A stretch of 64,000 nucleotides of DNA from Diabrotica undecimpunctata (Eukaryota > Arthropoda > Insecta > Coleoptera > Chrysomelidae). The stretch lies in the NCBI RefSeq assembly GCF_040954645.1, contig NC_092805.1, positions 76,892,757-76,956,756 of the forward strand, read 5' to 3'. This document shows, piece by piece, positions 33,801-45,307 of this stretch. Numbering within the stretch: position 1 is the first letter of the stretch; each line of letters begins with the position of its first letter. A program made the translations under genes and the position numbers. The notes under the pieces were generated by a model. It saw only the letters and a list, made by a program, of their open reading frames with translations, searched no databases and was not told the origin of the DNA.

Positions 33801-34329
33801 TGGAGTGAGAAACACATGTTTAAAAAGAGAGGTATATTAGGTCCGCCCTTTAAATATCGCCGAAAATACATGAGTGGAAATAATAGAAAAGGGGAAATTC
33901 AATGTTGCCAAGCTTATTGGTTTTATTTGACCTGTTGTCTTTTTAGCATTTGAACAATGTTCTAAGATAACAAAATTTGGGCGAAATGGATTTAAATGGC
34001 AGCTTACTATTTTTTATTGGGAATATGCCACAATTTTACTTTACAATAAGTGTAATATGTATAACAATTTGATTTCCACTTCCGAAATCGTTTTATATAA
34101 ATAAAATTTATTAATGATTCGTATTTTAAGTACGATTTCCGAATTAAAAATCTAAACATCAAAATAAGCTTATTTTAAAGTCAGATTGTACCTTATTTCT
34201 AATAAAAATAATAAACTGCATATAACGCCACAAACTTCATACAGAATTATTTGGCAACATCTCGTGTCGCGTGGTCAAAGCCTCGAATCAAAGTAGGGAC
34301 ACAGGTAACGAGAACGAGTAGATATGGGT
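33801..34329. other. AT-rich, no gene
   Basis: Nothing recognisable. A short palindromic area (TTCCGAAATCG near 34082 and CGATTTCCGAATT near 34133) hints at a small inverted repeat of about 60 bp. Confidence 0.3.
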
Positions 34330-34671
34330 CAATGCTTTTTAAATGCATTCTTTTTTTTTCGAATCCTGAGAAAACTAATACATATTTTTGGAAAATTTAA
34401 ACGCAGAATGAAAGAATACATTATTACCGAGGGCCGAAATTGCCTGAAAACTTCCATAATGTTTATTTTAATAAGTTACAGGGGTGAAAAATAGAGAAAA
34501 TTTAGTGTGATTTTGAATTTCAAATATCTCATTCAAAAAAACTTCTTGTTTATTCTAAGGGACTTTCGGCTCTCGGTAACAATGTAATCTTTCATTCTGC
34601 GTTTAAATTTTTCGAAAATATTTGTTAGTTTTCTCAGGATTCGAAAAAATGAATGCATTTAAAAAGCATTG
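34330..34671. mobile_element. MITE with ~105-bp terminal inverted repeats
   Basis: The left end CAATGCTTTTTAAATGCATT and its following ~85 bases recur inverted up to 34671, with about 90 percent agreement by eye. The arms include the motif TTTAAACGCAGAATGAAAGA on each side. The interior of about 130 bp is non-coding. No clear target duplication. Confidence 0.75.
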
Positions 34672-34901
34672 GCCTGAAATTTTGCGCCTACAGCTCTTAA
34701 AACCGATTTTGTAAACAAGTAACTATATTGTTTAACAGTAGTTTCAAGTAAGAGAATACCTACATAAATAAACATAATGACTATTATCGTTTATGTGTAT
34801 ATTTATTGAAGTGAAAGAAACTACTGAAGGATACATTTATTATAACTTGAAAAATAAACTCTTCTTCTCTTCTTCTACTTCTTGGAGATCTTTTGATCTA
34901 T
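34672..34901. other. AT-rich spacer
   Basis: A (CTT)n-like run at 34862-34882 marks the 3' tail of the adjacent LINE fragment; otherwise nothing is seen. Confidence 0.3.
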
Positions 34902-35110
34902 TTACTTCTGAAGCTGCCTCTGGTTAATTTCCTGGGAGGTACATTGCCAACTATCCCTCCATCTTTTAACTGGTCTTCCTGGAGGTCTTGAACCGGGCGG
35001 GTTATTTTCTAGGGCAATTTTTGGGAGTCTATTCTCATCCATTCGTCTTACATCACTGTACCACATCCTTTTACGCTGCCTTCCCCATCTTACAATATAT
35101 TGAATTTTGC
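34902..35110 (-). pseudogene. RTE-like LINE C-terminal fragment
   Basis: The minus strand reads RMWYSDVRRMDENRLPKIAL, then PPGSRPPGRPVKRWRDS. The pattern G-H-V-x-R-M, R-L-P-K, then G-x-R-P-x-G-R-P-x-x-R-W closes many RTE/CR1-type ORF2 proteins. Only this end survives. Confidence 0.7.
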
Positions 35111-35271
35111 ACTGCTCTCTAACGTTTGATTTTGATTTGATTTTGAACATGTGTTCACATTTAAAATACTTTATGAATATAGTGGTTAAGTTAGGATATA
35201 CATGGCGATAGTTTTTCCACCATTGTAATGGACTCTCGATACAGGTGTACGTTTAGATGAGTCATGTCCAA
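35111..35271. other. Short spacer
   Basis: No feature visible between the RTE fragment and the hAT relic. Confidence 0.3.
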
Positions 35272-36410
35272 TTAATTACACCATGGACTTAAGTCATCTT
35301 TATCGGTTTCTTTTTCTTGTACTGGTTGATTTTCAATAGTACAATCTTCTTTTTCTTTTTTTATAGAAATAACCAGTTTCTTAACTCTTTCTTTTGTTTT
35401 TTTATCTATATTTTTATCAGAAAATCCCTGCACTTTAAATCGTGAATCCATAAATGTACATAATGACAATGTGCCACTCTGTTCTATCCCTCTAAATCTT
35501 TTTGCTAAACCCGATATTAGTAATTGTACTACGTCGGACACTATGGATGTAAGGTTAACGTTTGCTAAAATTTTATTGCAAGATTCTTGCAGGCAGCGTA
35601 CCATAACAATCACTGAACTACCCTTCAAGTATTTTTGGCCACTCATTGTACTTGTTATTTCTTTAAAAGGCCGTAAAATTTGGGAAAGTTGAGAACACAT
35701 AATCCAGTCTTCATTATTTAGATTTGGTCTAAGTCTAAGTCTGTATTAACTAATACCAATGTGGAACGGATTGCCTCTTTTAATTCGGTCATTCTTTTTA
35801 ACATGTAATAGGTGAAGTTCTACCTAGTTTCCACGTCTTGGATTGGCCGTTTGGAAACTTTGTTATGTTGTAATTGATACCTTATAAGCCTTTCTGAAGA
35901 TAAGGTACTTTTTTTGAAATGTGTTTTTGCCGAATTGTCGAAAAAAGACTTTTTATTTTATCTACTTGTACACGACAGCATTCAAGTGCGTCCTCCACCA
36001 ATAAATTTAACGTATGAGCAAAACAATTTAAATGTTTTCATTCCAAAACATCTTTAATAGTTTTGACCATATTTGAGGCATTATCAGTTACTGCAAAATT
36101 TACTTTTCGTTTTAGACCCCACTGATAATATTTCACTAATTTCAAAAGCGATGTTTTCTGAATTATGGTTTCCAGAAAAATGGCAGCAGCCTAATAAAAT
36201 CGTTTTAAATTCTAAATTTTCGGTTAAATATTGTCCTGTTAATGCGATGTAACTCTCAGTTACTCCATATGTCCAAAGGTCAGTAGTAATACAGATATTT
36301 TCTACTTCTTTAACAACTTGTGATCTAATAATTTGCTCAGTTTTGATATAACATTCCTTAAGTAATGAGACTGACGTAATGAATAAGCTTTTCTTGTTGG
36401 TGGTTTATAT
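35272..36410 (-). pseudogene. hAT-superfamily transposase relic (ZBED-like)
   Basis: A clean frame (35272-35700) carries LRPFKEITSTMSGQKYLKGS and ESCNKILANVNLT, the central segment of ZBED-type hAT transposases. Upstream readings give CFAHTLNLLVEDALE near 36010, FAVTDNASNMVKTI near 36085 (the D-N-A-x-N catalytic block), FSGNHNSENIAFEI near 36170 and VENICITTDLWTYG near 36300 (the first catalytic Asp, T-T-D-x-W). The blocks are in correct order but in several frames. This is a different subgroup from the hAT relic at 21973. Confidence 0.75.
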
Positions 36411-36944
36411 TATTTCAATGTTATTCTATGTTCTTATTATTATTCGACGATGTCTTAGTTATTCGTTGTTCTTATAATTTGCGCTCATTTGCGCCCATAT
36501 TTTTCTATCTTGTGCTATTCGAGACCACGTTGTTCCTGTTAATTTTCTTATATCATAATCCCATCTGAGATTCGGGCGCCTCTTTGGTCTCTTAGCGTTC
36601 CTGGGGTACCACATAGTTGTTCTAGTGGTCCATCTGTTGTCTGTTCTTCTTGTTATATGTCCTGCCCATTGCCATTTCAGGGATTTTATTCTTTGGATTA
36701 CATCAGTCATCTGGGTTTGCCTCCGTATCCATTAAATTCTTTTACGATCCCTCTTTGTTATTCCTAGCATACATCTTTCCATTGCTCTTTGAGTTACTTG
36801 GAGTTTCGACGTTATTTCTCTCTTTAATATCCAAGTTTCACATCCATATGTCAAGACGGGTAATATGCATTGATCAAATACTCTCTTCTTGAGGTATAGT
36901 GGCATTTTGGACTTGAAGACTATGGAATTTCGTCCGAATGCTGA

Positions 36945-38054
36945 TCACGCTTGTTTTATTCGTCTGTTGATTTCCGGAAGTAGTGATCCCGATTTAAGTA
37001 TGAGCTGTTCCAGATATATGTATTCGTCTACTACTTCTAGCGAGGTTTCATTAATTTTTATTTCCACGTTGGCGATCAGATCACTGCACATTATTTTGGT
37101 CTTTGCTAGGTTCATTTTTAGGCCTACCTCATTGCTGGCTGTATTAAGGTCATTAATTTGTAGTTGTAATTCTTCAGGACTTCTAGCAATTAGAATGATG
37201 TCATCAGCGAATCTAAGATGGTTTAGGTATTCTCCATCTATACATAGACCTTGGTTGTTCCAGTCTAATTTCCGGAAGATATGTTCTAAGGTTGCAGTGA
37301 AGAGCTTAGGGGATATGATGTTGGGAAAATCTGGGGTATTTTCATATATGCTTACTCTAGCTGTGGCCTCTTTGTATATATTTGCTAGCGTTTCGACATA
37401 TGGTTTATCTACTCCTTGGTCGACAAGAGCTTCTATGACTGCTCTTGGGTATACGGAGTCAAATGTCTTCTCGAAGTCTATGAATGCTAGCGCCAGTGGT
37501 AGATCATATTCTTTTGTTCTGCTCATTACTTTTCTTAATGTTTGAATATGATCCATTATGCTGAAGCCACTTCTCAAGCCTGCTTGCTCTCGGGGTTGTG
37601 CAGCGTCAAGTGTGTTCTGTATTCTGTTGTTAATGATTTTGGTGAATACCTTGTATATCACAGGCAGCAAGCTGATCGGTCTATAATTTCTAATGTCTTC
37701 CTTGCTACCTTTCTTGTGAATGAGGATTATGTTGGCTGAATTCCACTTTTTCGGAATATGTCTCGATTTTAAGCAGTCTGTGTATATTTTTGTCAGGATT
37801 TTCCAAGTTGTTTTACCAGCAATCTTTAGAAGGTCGGCTGTAACACCGTCATTACCGGCTGCCTTGCCGTTCTTCATGCTCTTAAGAGCTGCCTCTACCT
37901 CATCCACAAGAACATCTGGTACATCTTCTTGAACCGCAATTTCTTCTTCGCCTATTTCTTGTACTTCCGGAGCTTTATATAGACCCTCGTAGAATTCGGT
38001 TACATGTGCTATTATTTCATTCCCATTTGTGATCCTTTCGTTGTTGTTTCCCAA
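36945..38054 (-). pseudogene. RTE-like LINE reverse transcriptase
   Basis: The 369-codon frame shows KNGKAAGNDGVTADLLKI near residue 66, NYRPISLLPVIYKVFTKII near 128, ALAFIDFEKTFDSV near 188 (first catalytic Asp) and HLRFADDIILIARSPEE near 283 (catalytic FADD). The block that should precede ISPKLFTATLEHIF (a R-Q-G-D motif) is missing and the text jumps from NTPDFPNI to ISPKLF, an in-frame deletion of about 10-12 residues. Such an RT would be expected to be inactive. Confidence 0.8.
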
Positions 38055-38756
38055 TGATAATATTTACTTTCTACCGATTGCCAACTTACTCTTGGTTTTC
38101 CTATAGCTTTTACGGTTCTCGATTGTATTTTGTACAAGTCGTTCATTGTAGGTTTTTATATCTTCTGCGATCTTTTTCCGTATTGCTTTGCACAGTTCGG
38201 TATATTCAATTCTATTAATATTGGAGTTGATTTTCATTTCTCTTTGTTGTTTCAGGAGAGCTGTTGTTTCATCTGAAAGTTTTCTATTGCTGTTGTGTGC
38301 TTGTAATCCTCCAACTTCTTTGGCGCAATTTAACATTGTTTCCATTAAGTGTGTGTTATTCGTTGGGTCTTGTAATTTTTCTTGAATTAAATTTTGATAG
38401 CGTTCCGAGTTGTTGCTTAGGTTAGTGATATTTACCCCTGCAGTTGGTTTCTGGAGTAATTTCATTCTTTCTAGTTTAGTGTTTAGAACGACCCGAAACC
38501 TAATTAGTCTGTGATCACTACCTGTTCGGAATTTGTTGAGCACACTTACATCCTTTATGGTTTTCAGCTTATTAGTTAGGATGAAATCTATTTCGTTCTT
38601 GGTAGTTGCATTTGGAGCTACCCATGTCCATTTCCTATTGAGGTTCTTCTTGAAATAGGTATTGGCGATTGAGAGGTTCTGGTAATGTGCGTATTAAACC
38701 AGTCTCTCTCCCCTTTCATTTCTTTCTCTAATGCCAAAGTTGCCGACACATTGTTC

Positions 38757-39296
38757 TTAATTTGATTGTTTACCCACTTTGGCATTAAAGTCCCCGACTA
38801 GATACTTAAATTGGCTTTTGTTCTTGTTAAGCACCTCAGTTATTTCATTGTAGAATTCCTCTATTTCCTCATCGGAGTGGGATATGGTTGGTGCATATAC
38901 TTGCACAATTTGGATGGTGTATCTTCTGGATAGTCTTAGACTAGCTACTCTGTCTGAGGTGCTTGCTATGTCGACTATCCTATCCTTCCATTTCTTATTA
39001 ATTAGGAACCCCACTCCACTTGTTCGTCCATTTTCTATTTCTTTGTGATAGAGGATGTTGCCCGATTCAAGTTCTATTAACTCTTCGTCCTTCCGTCTTA
39101 CTTCGCTTATTCCGATGACGTCCCATTTAATATTGACTGCTTCATTTTCTAACTCTATGAGTCTTGCCTGGTTCGCTAACGACCTGCAGTTATAAGTCGC
39201 TACGTATAGTGTTGTTGTTCTGGCTGGGTAGTGGTTTAGACTCCGCAGATTCTTAGTACCCTCTGCCCTCCTGACTGGTTCCCGAGAACTACCCAT
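38757..39296 (-). pseudogene. RTE-like LINE endonuclease
   Basis: The frame begins with a basic leader and then LYVATYNCRSLANQARL, WDVIGISEVRRKDEE (catalytic Glu) and YLVGDFNAKVG (catalytic Asp/Asn), the EEP endonuclease signature. The C-terminal His block lies in the next piece (38460-38543: KFRTGSDHRLIRFR, S/G-D-H). A frameshift near 38700 separates the two. Confidence 0.75.
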
Positions 39297-39620
39297 TCTC
39301 GGGGTCAGTTGGGCCTACGGAGAATGAGCGCTGCGACTTTCTATTTCCTTTATTCATAAGGGGTCGTGAGGCATACCTTACCACGCTGCCTCAGGTCGGG
39401 TTGGTAAGGGGCAAGTGTTGTCGTACAATGGCTTTTGCCAGTTACCATTGAGTTGGTTTGGGAAATTGGTAGGATAGTAGGTATTGGGTAGGAATGGGGT
39501 TAGTACATGATTTCTCTCCATAAGAGTTGAGAGACAATCAAGGCTCGCGTAGGGCAGGGTCGCATCCCTGAAGTAAGTCTATCCTCCACTGGGATTGTGG
39601 AGGAGTACCTACCCGCTACA

Positions 39621-39622
<2 letters not shown>

Positions 39623-39685
<63 letters not shown>
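39623..39685. repeat. (TA)n microsatellite
   Basis: About 62 bases of TA lying 100 bases upstream of a hammerhead-like motif on the opposite strand. Confidence 0.95.
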
Positions 39686-39687
<2 letters not shown>

Positions 39688-39763
39688 CCTTTATAAGGAT
39701 TACTCGAAGAGTGGTGGGTTTTTAGGTCAAAAGGTTGAGAAAAAAAACAAAGAAGTTGGCTAC

Positions 39764-39830
39764 TTCATCTATTTATTGAAGACGTTTCGCTCTCTAATCA
39801 GAAAGCATCATCAGTTCATCTAAAAAGCAC
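39764..39830 (-). ncRNA. Hammerhead-like ribozyme, PLE type
   Basis: Minus strand: GAUGAA (stem I), CUGAUGA (plus 39808-39814), one extra U, stem II GCUUUC/GAGAGC with a UGAUUA loop, and GAAACGUC (39781-39788), in which ACGU can pair with itself in a dimer as a minimal stem III and GUC is the cleavage triplet. The following UUCA can pair with UGAA before the core. It is the best-preserved of the PLE-linked motifs. The extra U beside the core is non-canonical. Confidence 0.6.
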
Positions 39831-39906
39831 AATATGAAAAACCAAACATCCATAGTATGTAGCAGTCAATGGTGTAAAATGTAAAGAAGTTCTTCTTTAA
39901 GTTCCA

Positions 39907-40061
39907 TCTTCTATCGAAGGTTGGAAATCATCATGGCTATGCGGACTCTGTTGATTGCCGCTCTGAAAAGTTCTGCACTACTGCATTCAAACCATTCCCT
40001 TAAGTTCTTAAGCCAGGATATTCTTCGTCTTCCCACATTTCGCTTTTCTCGCATTTAAAAA
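39907..40061 (-). pseudogene. RTE/BovB-like LINE C-terminal fragment
   Basis: The minus strand reads REKRNVGRRRISWLKNLREW, then AELFRAAINRVRIAMMISNL before a stop. This is the closing segment of RTE/BovB ORF2 (R-R-I-S-W-L-x-N-L-R-x-W, then A-x-M-I-x-N-L-R). It is short, intact in frame, and lies directly after the hammerhead-like motif. Confidence 0.75.
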
Positions 40062-40795
40062 GACTATTAAGAGGCTATTAAGATAATAGACATCAATAAT
40101 TAGTTGTATAAACAATAAATTGAAACTAGATACAGTTTAGAATTTGATTCAAACATAGCACAGCAAAAGACTATGTGGTTATTGTACATGTAATTTAAAA
40201 AAGTATGTAAAAAATAAGTATTTGCCGAGAACTAACAAGATCATAAGATCACACTTCCAACAATTTGATATTAATTTAATTTAATTTTTACTTTAGGTAA
40301 CATTATTGAAAAGATTAAGAGTTTATTAGTAATATTATAAAAGGTGTAATGAAGTTACTACAAAAGCTTTCAATGCTAACAGGAGATACCTGGCAAATGG
40401 AAGCAAATTTCAGATCCACATAGCTATCATGTAAAAAAACAGTGTCCTTGAAGGTAAAACATGACACACAACAAGGCGAGTTACCAACCGCCAATGCAAT
40501 ATGGCGGAAAGTTTAAAAAATATAAAAAAGTAGGCGAAAACCTTGTCTGTACGAACCATTAAATGAACGAAAAAGATGTTTAAGAACACCACTTTTCAGG
40601 GAATAGCTCGGAGAAAAAGAACAAAAAAGTGTCTAAGTTATGGCTGGCTAGCCAGTCACAGGTGCAGATTTAATTCAACTTCCAACAGTCCAAGGTTCAT
40701 AATAATTCGGAACTGAGAAATTAATGAGAATTCTATGAATCCAATTAATTTAAAAATTTTATTAAACTATTTCATCAAAAATTATTTTTAAAAAC
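40062..40795. other. No recognisable gene
   Basis: AT-rich, with a 60-codon minus-strand frame at 40410-40592 that lacks any motif. Probably repeat debris. Confidence 0.3.
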
Positions 40796-40890
40796 CCACA
40801 CTAATCTTCTAGTTCTTACCAGTGACAAAGGGAATGCCACTGTACTCATGGATAGAGATCACTACGATGACGTCTTACGACACACCGTAG
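40796..40890 (+). pseudogene. PLE reverse-transcriptase N-terminal scrap
   Basis: The plus strand reads TNLLVLTSDKGNATVLMDRD, then HYDDVL. The pattern A-D-K-G-N-A-T-V-x-M-D-x-x-x-Y is the start of the RT in Penelope-like elements. Nothing else of that element follows. Confidence 0.6.
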
Positions 40891-41018
40891 TGATATTAAC
40901 TTATCTAGGCATACTTGTGCTCTTGCTCAACATGCTATTAACACTAATCACAAGATTGCGTTCGTTGCCAAGAATCTTAACTAAGTTAAGATTCTTATGA
41001 TTATGATTCTTAAGATTG

Positions 41019-41226
41019 AAATGACTGTGAGATTTCTTTTAATGCGTCCATTAAGTCTATGGGCGAAATAATAGAACTATGTAGAATTTGCAGGCGAGAG
41101 AATGTGATAGAATTTAGTATATCATTTAAATAATTTTCTAAAAATACGTAGCTTTCCATTAAGGACTCACATAAATCTAGTATTTGTAATTGTGCTTGGT
41201 AAAAGGAGATGTCATTATTAATGTCA
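41019..41226 (-). repeat. Internal direct repeat within env, distal copy
   Basis: About 208 bases here match 41712-41919 in the same orientation with three or so differences. The distal copy replaces the expected C-terminal end of env. Spacing between copies is 693 bp. Confidence 0.85.
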
Positions 41227-41253
41227 TTGTTACTGGTAATGGATCAGGAATGG

Positions 41254-42345
41254 TTAGTAACCATAAATTTCGGTCAATTTCTTGTACATTGTAACCTTGT
41301 GCCAAGAGCATGGACATCTGTCAAGCTTTGGTAAGTTGCTGAGAGGTTTCAAAAGCTGGGCTTCACATACAGCATCTGTGTCTATCGGATACGGAAGAAT
41401 GTCTGTACACATTCTTTGGTTTTGACTGATTTGTTTGCATTTTTCGGTGTCCATGGGTAAGACATATGAAATTGAATCATCATCTCGCGCTATGTATTTA
41501 TGAACAGTTGAAAGTATATGATGAAAACCAGTTTGATTATCTAATATTGGTATTGAATATAATTGATACAAGGTGAATATTTCGGGATCAACTAACGGAA
41601 TTTCGAGAACGAAAACAATTTTTGAATCAAGCTGATAAGCTTGCAGTTTTATTATGTCAATATACTGAGCTATATTTGACATGTAAGTGGGTAGAGGCAA
41701 TACGTTATTTTGAAATGACTGTGAGATTTCTTTTAATGCGTCCATTAAGTCTATGGGCGAAATAATAGAACTATGTAGAATTTGCAGGCGAGAGAATGTG
41801 ATAGAATTTAGTATATCATTTAAATAATTTTCTAAAAATACGTAGCTTTACATTAAGGACTCACATAAATCGAGTATTTGTAATTGTGCTTGGTAAAAGG
41901 AAATGTCATTATTAATGTCCAGAAGTGTAGTCTCGATAGTTTTTAAGTCTTTGTTAAAAGTTTCTTCGTCTATTTGCAATTTTTGAATTGTAGTGTTGCA
42001 AGTTCTTATAACTGAAGTGGTAACAGATATTTGATTTTTTAGGAGATTTTCAATTTGAGTTTCATCGGAATTTATCGTATTTATACATTTATTAAAGTAT
42101 TCGCCATCAGAGGCGTCTAAATTTCCAGTAATAAATTTCCAGATTGTGCCAATACCATTTACTAAACCGCGTTTTAGGCGTTTATTATAAGTTACTGTGT
42201 CAGAGGTTATTTCTTTATATTTTAAATCAACGGAGTTTGAGATTTGTTTTAGCAGACTAATATATGTCTGTACTTCGGCTTGAAAGGCAAGTTTTCTCGG
42301 TGTATCCACGTTAATAAATTTTTCTAATAGGTTTTCCAAAATTCT
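41254..42345 (-). pseudogene. Env-like fusion protein of the Gypsy element (broken)
   Basis: Two frames (41848-42339 and 41254-41745) make up most of a baculovirus-F-like envelope protein. The first has a furin-type RLKR site followed by a Gly-rich hydrophobic start and a long helical region. The second is the Cys-containing C-terminal ectodomain. A stop between them, a stop at 41254 and loss of the membrane anchor show that it is inactive. Such proteins are known to mediate fusion in related elements; nothing here could do so. Confidence 0.7.
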
Positions 42346-42809
42346 GTCATTGTTGGATATTGTAGTTTTGATAGGGAATAATTGTTTGTAAACAAGTAAA
42401 GTCCATTTGTCGTTAGATGTTCGTATAGTTCCATTTTCATGAAAAAATATTCCAATTGTGTTAATAATTATTGGAGTGAGGAGAATTTGGGATTGGACGA
42501 TAGAAAGGAGTCCATAGAATCTGTAAAGGAAAATTATTCAAAATATGGCCTGTCAAAATTTACTTTCGAGGTTTGGTTGGTTTTGGGGTTAAGGATAATT
42601 GCGGAATTTGTAAAAACTTCTTGAATTTCGAAAGGTCCATTAAAAATATTATCCGATTTTGATTTAATTTGGGATTCTTTTACGTAAACTTTATCACCAA
42701 TTTTAAAATCAGGTCTTCGTTCTGAAATATCTCGTCAAATCTTACTTTCGCCTTTTCTTTCTGTATTTCTGTTTTTGCTCTGGCTACTTTGTAAAAATAT
42801 TCCATGCGA

Positions 42810-43718
42810 TTATTCAGGTCTCGAATATATTAATTTACTTATTAGTGTTTTTTGATTGTATAGAGTTTCTGGTGGTCGGCCTGCAGTATGCCCAAATATA
42901 AGTTCATATGGTATGAAACCGTGGGTCTTATTTTTTGTGTTGTTATAGCATATTATTGCATAAGGAAGTATAGTGAAGGGATGATCGTTTGTGTTCTCGG
43001 CTTGATTTGCTCTAATCATTTCTGAGAGTGTAGCATAAAACCTTTGTATAGATCCATTAGATTGTGGATGGTTAACACTAGAAAATGTTAGTTTAATGTC
43101 GTATAATTCGCATAGATCTTTGATTATAGCATTCTCGAATTCTCGACCGCAGTCACAATGAATTCTTAGTGGTGTTCCATAGTGTTGAAAAAAGAATAGG
43201 AGTGTCTTGACTACTGTTACTGCCTTTTTGTCTTCCAAAGGATAGGCTTGCGTGAATTTTGTCAATTCGTCACGAATAGTTAAAGCGTAGTTCCTAGTAG
43301 GGTATTCGAATATATCCATATTTATTCTTTCGAATGGTGTTTTTGGAGTTTCTGTTATGACTAGTGGTCCACTTAAGTTTTTCCTGCAAATCTTAACTTT
43401 TTGGCAAATTTCACATGCTTTTACAAATTTCTCTACATCTTTTGTTAAATTCTTCCAGTTGTATTTCTGCTTTATTCTTCTGACAGTTTCGTTTATTCCT
43501 CGATGTAAATTGTTTTTACCACAATGGTAATGATCTAAAATTTGAGGGATTTCGTCTTCGCTGGCTGTTTTAATTATATTTTGACAGATTCTTAATTTTA
43601 ATTCTTTGTCAGCAAAAATATAAGAAAATATCTCTAGGATAGATAGTTTGAGATTATTTTTGACACAATATATTTTTGATTCATCGAATTGATCTTTATT
43701 TGCAAAAAGTAGGTACAA
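42810..43718 (-). pseudogene. Integrase of the Gypsy element
   Basis: A 302-codon frame with an HHCC zinc-binding N-terminal domain (H and H near residues 63-73, CEICQ near 107) and the RNase-H-fold core. The first Asp lies in INMDIFEYP (near 134) and the second in IHCDCGREF (near 189). The position of the final Glu, normally in NG-x-x-E-R-F, reads NGSIQRF, so Glu is replaced by Gln. The C-terminal part ends in a GPY-like FGHTAGRP segment. It is preceded by a frame break at 43718. Confidence 0.8.
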
Positions 43719-43967
43719 GAAACAAGTGTGATATTACTCGTTCGGGATCAAACGGTAATGGTATAATAAAATATTTTTGATCTTTTACCGTTTTGCTGTG
43801 TACAATATTAATTCTTCGGTTACTATATTCCATGTTTTCTTCGAATATGTCATTCATTATTTTCTCGTGGAGTTCTTCAAGTTTATTTTGCCAAAAAAAT
43901 GTAACAATATTTTTGTTGGATTTGTCTAATAAGTCCGTATTCGATGTTTCAATTTTAGAATAATCGA

Positions 43968-44910
43968 TTATTGACTTAGTTCTGTAGAAGACATTTTTTC
44001 TATATTTTCTTCGTCTTCGTTTTCTTGAGTTTCCGTGTCATCTTCATTCGATGCATGTAATGAGATTTTTGATTGAAAGTTTGCAAAATTCTTGAAATGG
44101 TTAATCTTTATCCTTGAGAGGGCGTCTGCATTTCTGTTTATTTTTCCTGCGCGATGTTCTATTTTATAATTGCATTCTTCGAGTTTTAGGCGCCAACGCG
44201 CTAATCGGCTTCCGGGATCTTTTATCGAGAAAAGCCATGTAAGGGGTCGATGATCGGTAATAAGGGTGAATTTTCGGCCAAAAAGATATGGTCTAAAATG
44301 TTTGACTGCCCATACGATAGCTAATAGTTCTCTCTCTATAGTCAAATATTTTGTTTCGGCACCGCATAATGTTCTGGAGGCATAAGCTATGGGTAAATCT
44401 TTTCCAATAGGGCCTTGCGATAGAACGGCTCCAATCGCGAATGCACTAGCGTCAGTTGTTAGTTAAAATGGTTCCTCAAAATTGGGATATATAAGTATTG
44501 GATCTGAAGTTAAAATATTTTTGAGTTCGTTAAAGGCTTCTTTGCAATCAGAATTAAAAATAAAAGGTACGTCTTTCTGAAGTAGTTTCGTAAGTGGTTT
44601 AGAAATTTTGGCAAAATTTGGAATAAATCTTCTGTAGTAACCGGCCAAGCCTAAGAATGATTTTATTTCTTTGGTGTTCTTTGGTTCCGGGAAGTTTTTG
44701 ATGCAAGATATTTTAACTGGATTTGTTTTTACATCATTTTCTGTTACAAGGTGGCCCAAATATGCCACTTCTTTTCTTAAAAATTCGCACTTGTCTGGCT
44801 GTATTTTTAAATTTGATTTTCGTAGCCTTTTAAAAACTTCTGTTAGTCGTGACATGTGATCATGAATAGTGGGTGAGTAGATAATTATGTCATCCATATA
44901 CACTAAGCAT
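43968..44910 (-). pseudogene. RT (C-terminal half) and RNase H of the Gypsy element
   Basis: The first frame (44463-44903) starts at the catalytic YMDDIIIYSP and runs through CEFLRKEVAYLGHLV and IKSFLGLAGYYRRFIPNFA to the RT thumb. After a stop at 44462 the second frame gives the RNase H: LTTDASAFAIGAVLSQ, then ERELLAIVWAVKHFRPYL, TDHRPLTWLF and ARWRLKLEECNYKIEHRAGK. All RNase H acidic positions that can be read are retained. Confidence 0.85.
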
Positions 44911-44920
44911 ACTTGTAGGC

Positions 44921-45227
44921 ATACTTAATATATTGTGTTAACTCATATTACTAGTAGTAGTATCCTGGTATGTTAACATTTTTGAAATTACCGCCTTGTT
45001 TGTCGGAGTTAAACGAAATGTCATTTCTTGATTGAGTGGTGGAAGGATAAAGAGTCGTTGCACATTGAAAAGCAACAACTTGTTGATTTTATATAGGGGT
45101 GAGAAATAGGCTGGTAATTTTTTCTTTGCTTTAATTTGAAACAACGTGGGCATACTATACTAAATAAAGGTAAATTTATAAACATTTTATTCTTCTTCTT
45201 TTATACTTCTGTTCTTTGAAAATTAAG

Positions 45228-45228
<1 letters not shown>
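44921..45228. other. Unassigned sequence 5' of the Gypsy fragment
   Basis: A 71-codon minus-strand frame (44938-45153) shows no recognisable domain. It may be a rearranged part of the same element. Confidence 0.3.

Positions 45229-45295
<67 letters not shown>
45229..45295. repeat. (TA)n microsatellite, left of Tc1 element
   Basis: About 66 bases of TA. Together with 46843-46913 it frames the Tc1 element, whose target site is TA. Confidence 0.95.
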
Positions 45296-45296
<1 letters not shown>

Positions 45297-45307
45297 ACAT
45301 TTATAAT

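Larger units (their letters stand above)
36459..39610 (-). mobile_element. RTE-like LINE, nearly full length but decayed
   Basis: In minus-strand order: a GC-richer 5' region (39300-39610), endonuclease (38757-39296), linker (38064-38543), RT (36945-38054) and C-terminal end (36459-36710, with WQWAGHITRRTDNRW). Frame changes between each piece show loss of function. No clear poly(A) or target duplication was found. The 5' edge is against a TA tract at 39623. Confidence 0.75.
41000..44920 (-). mobile_element. Errantivirus-like Gypsy LTR retrotransposon, 5'-truncated
   Basis: In minus-strand order: RT from the catalytic YMDD onward, RNase H, integrase and env. gag, protease, the first half of RT and both LTRs are absent. 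This arrangement and an env with a furin-type site mark the insect errantivirus lineage of Gypsy. Frame breaks occur between all domains and the env is internally duplicated, so it is an old non-functional copy. Confidence 0.8.

Noticed and set aside
36889..37545. 218-codon plus-strand frame
   Set aside because: Shadow of the RTE-like reverse transcriptase on the other strand.
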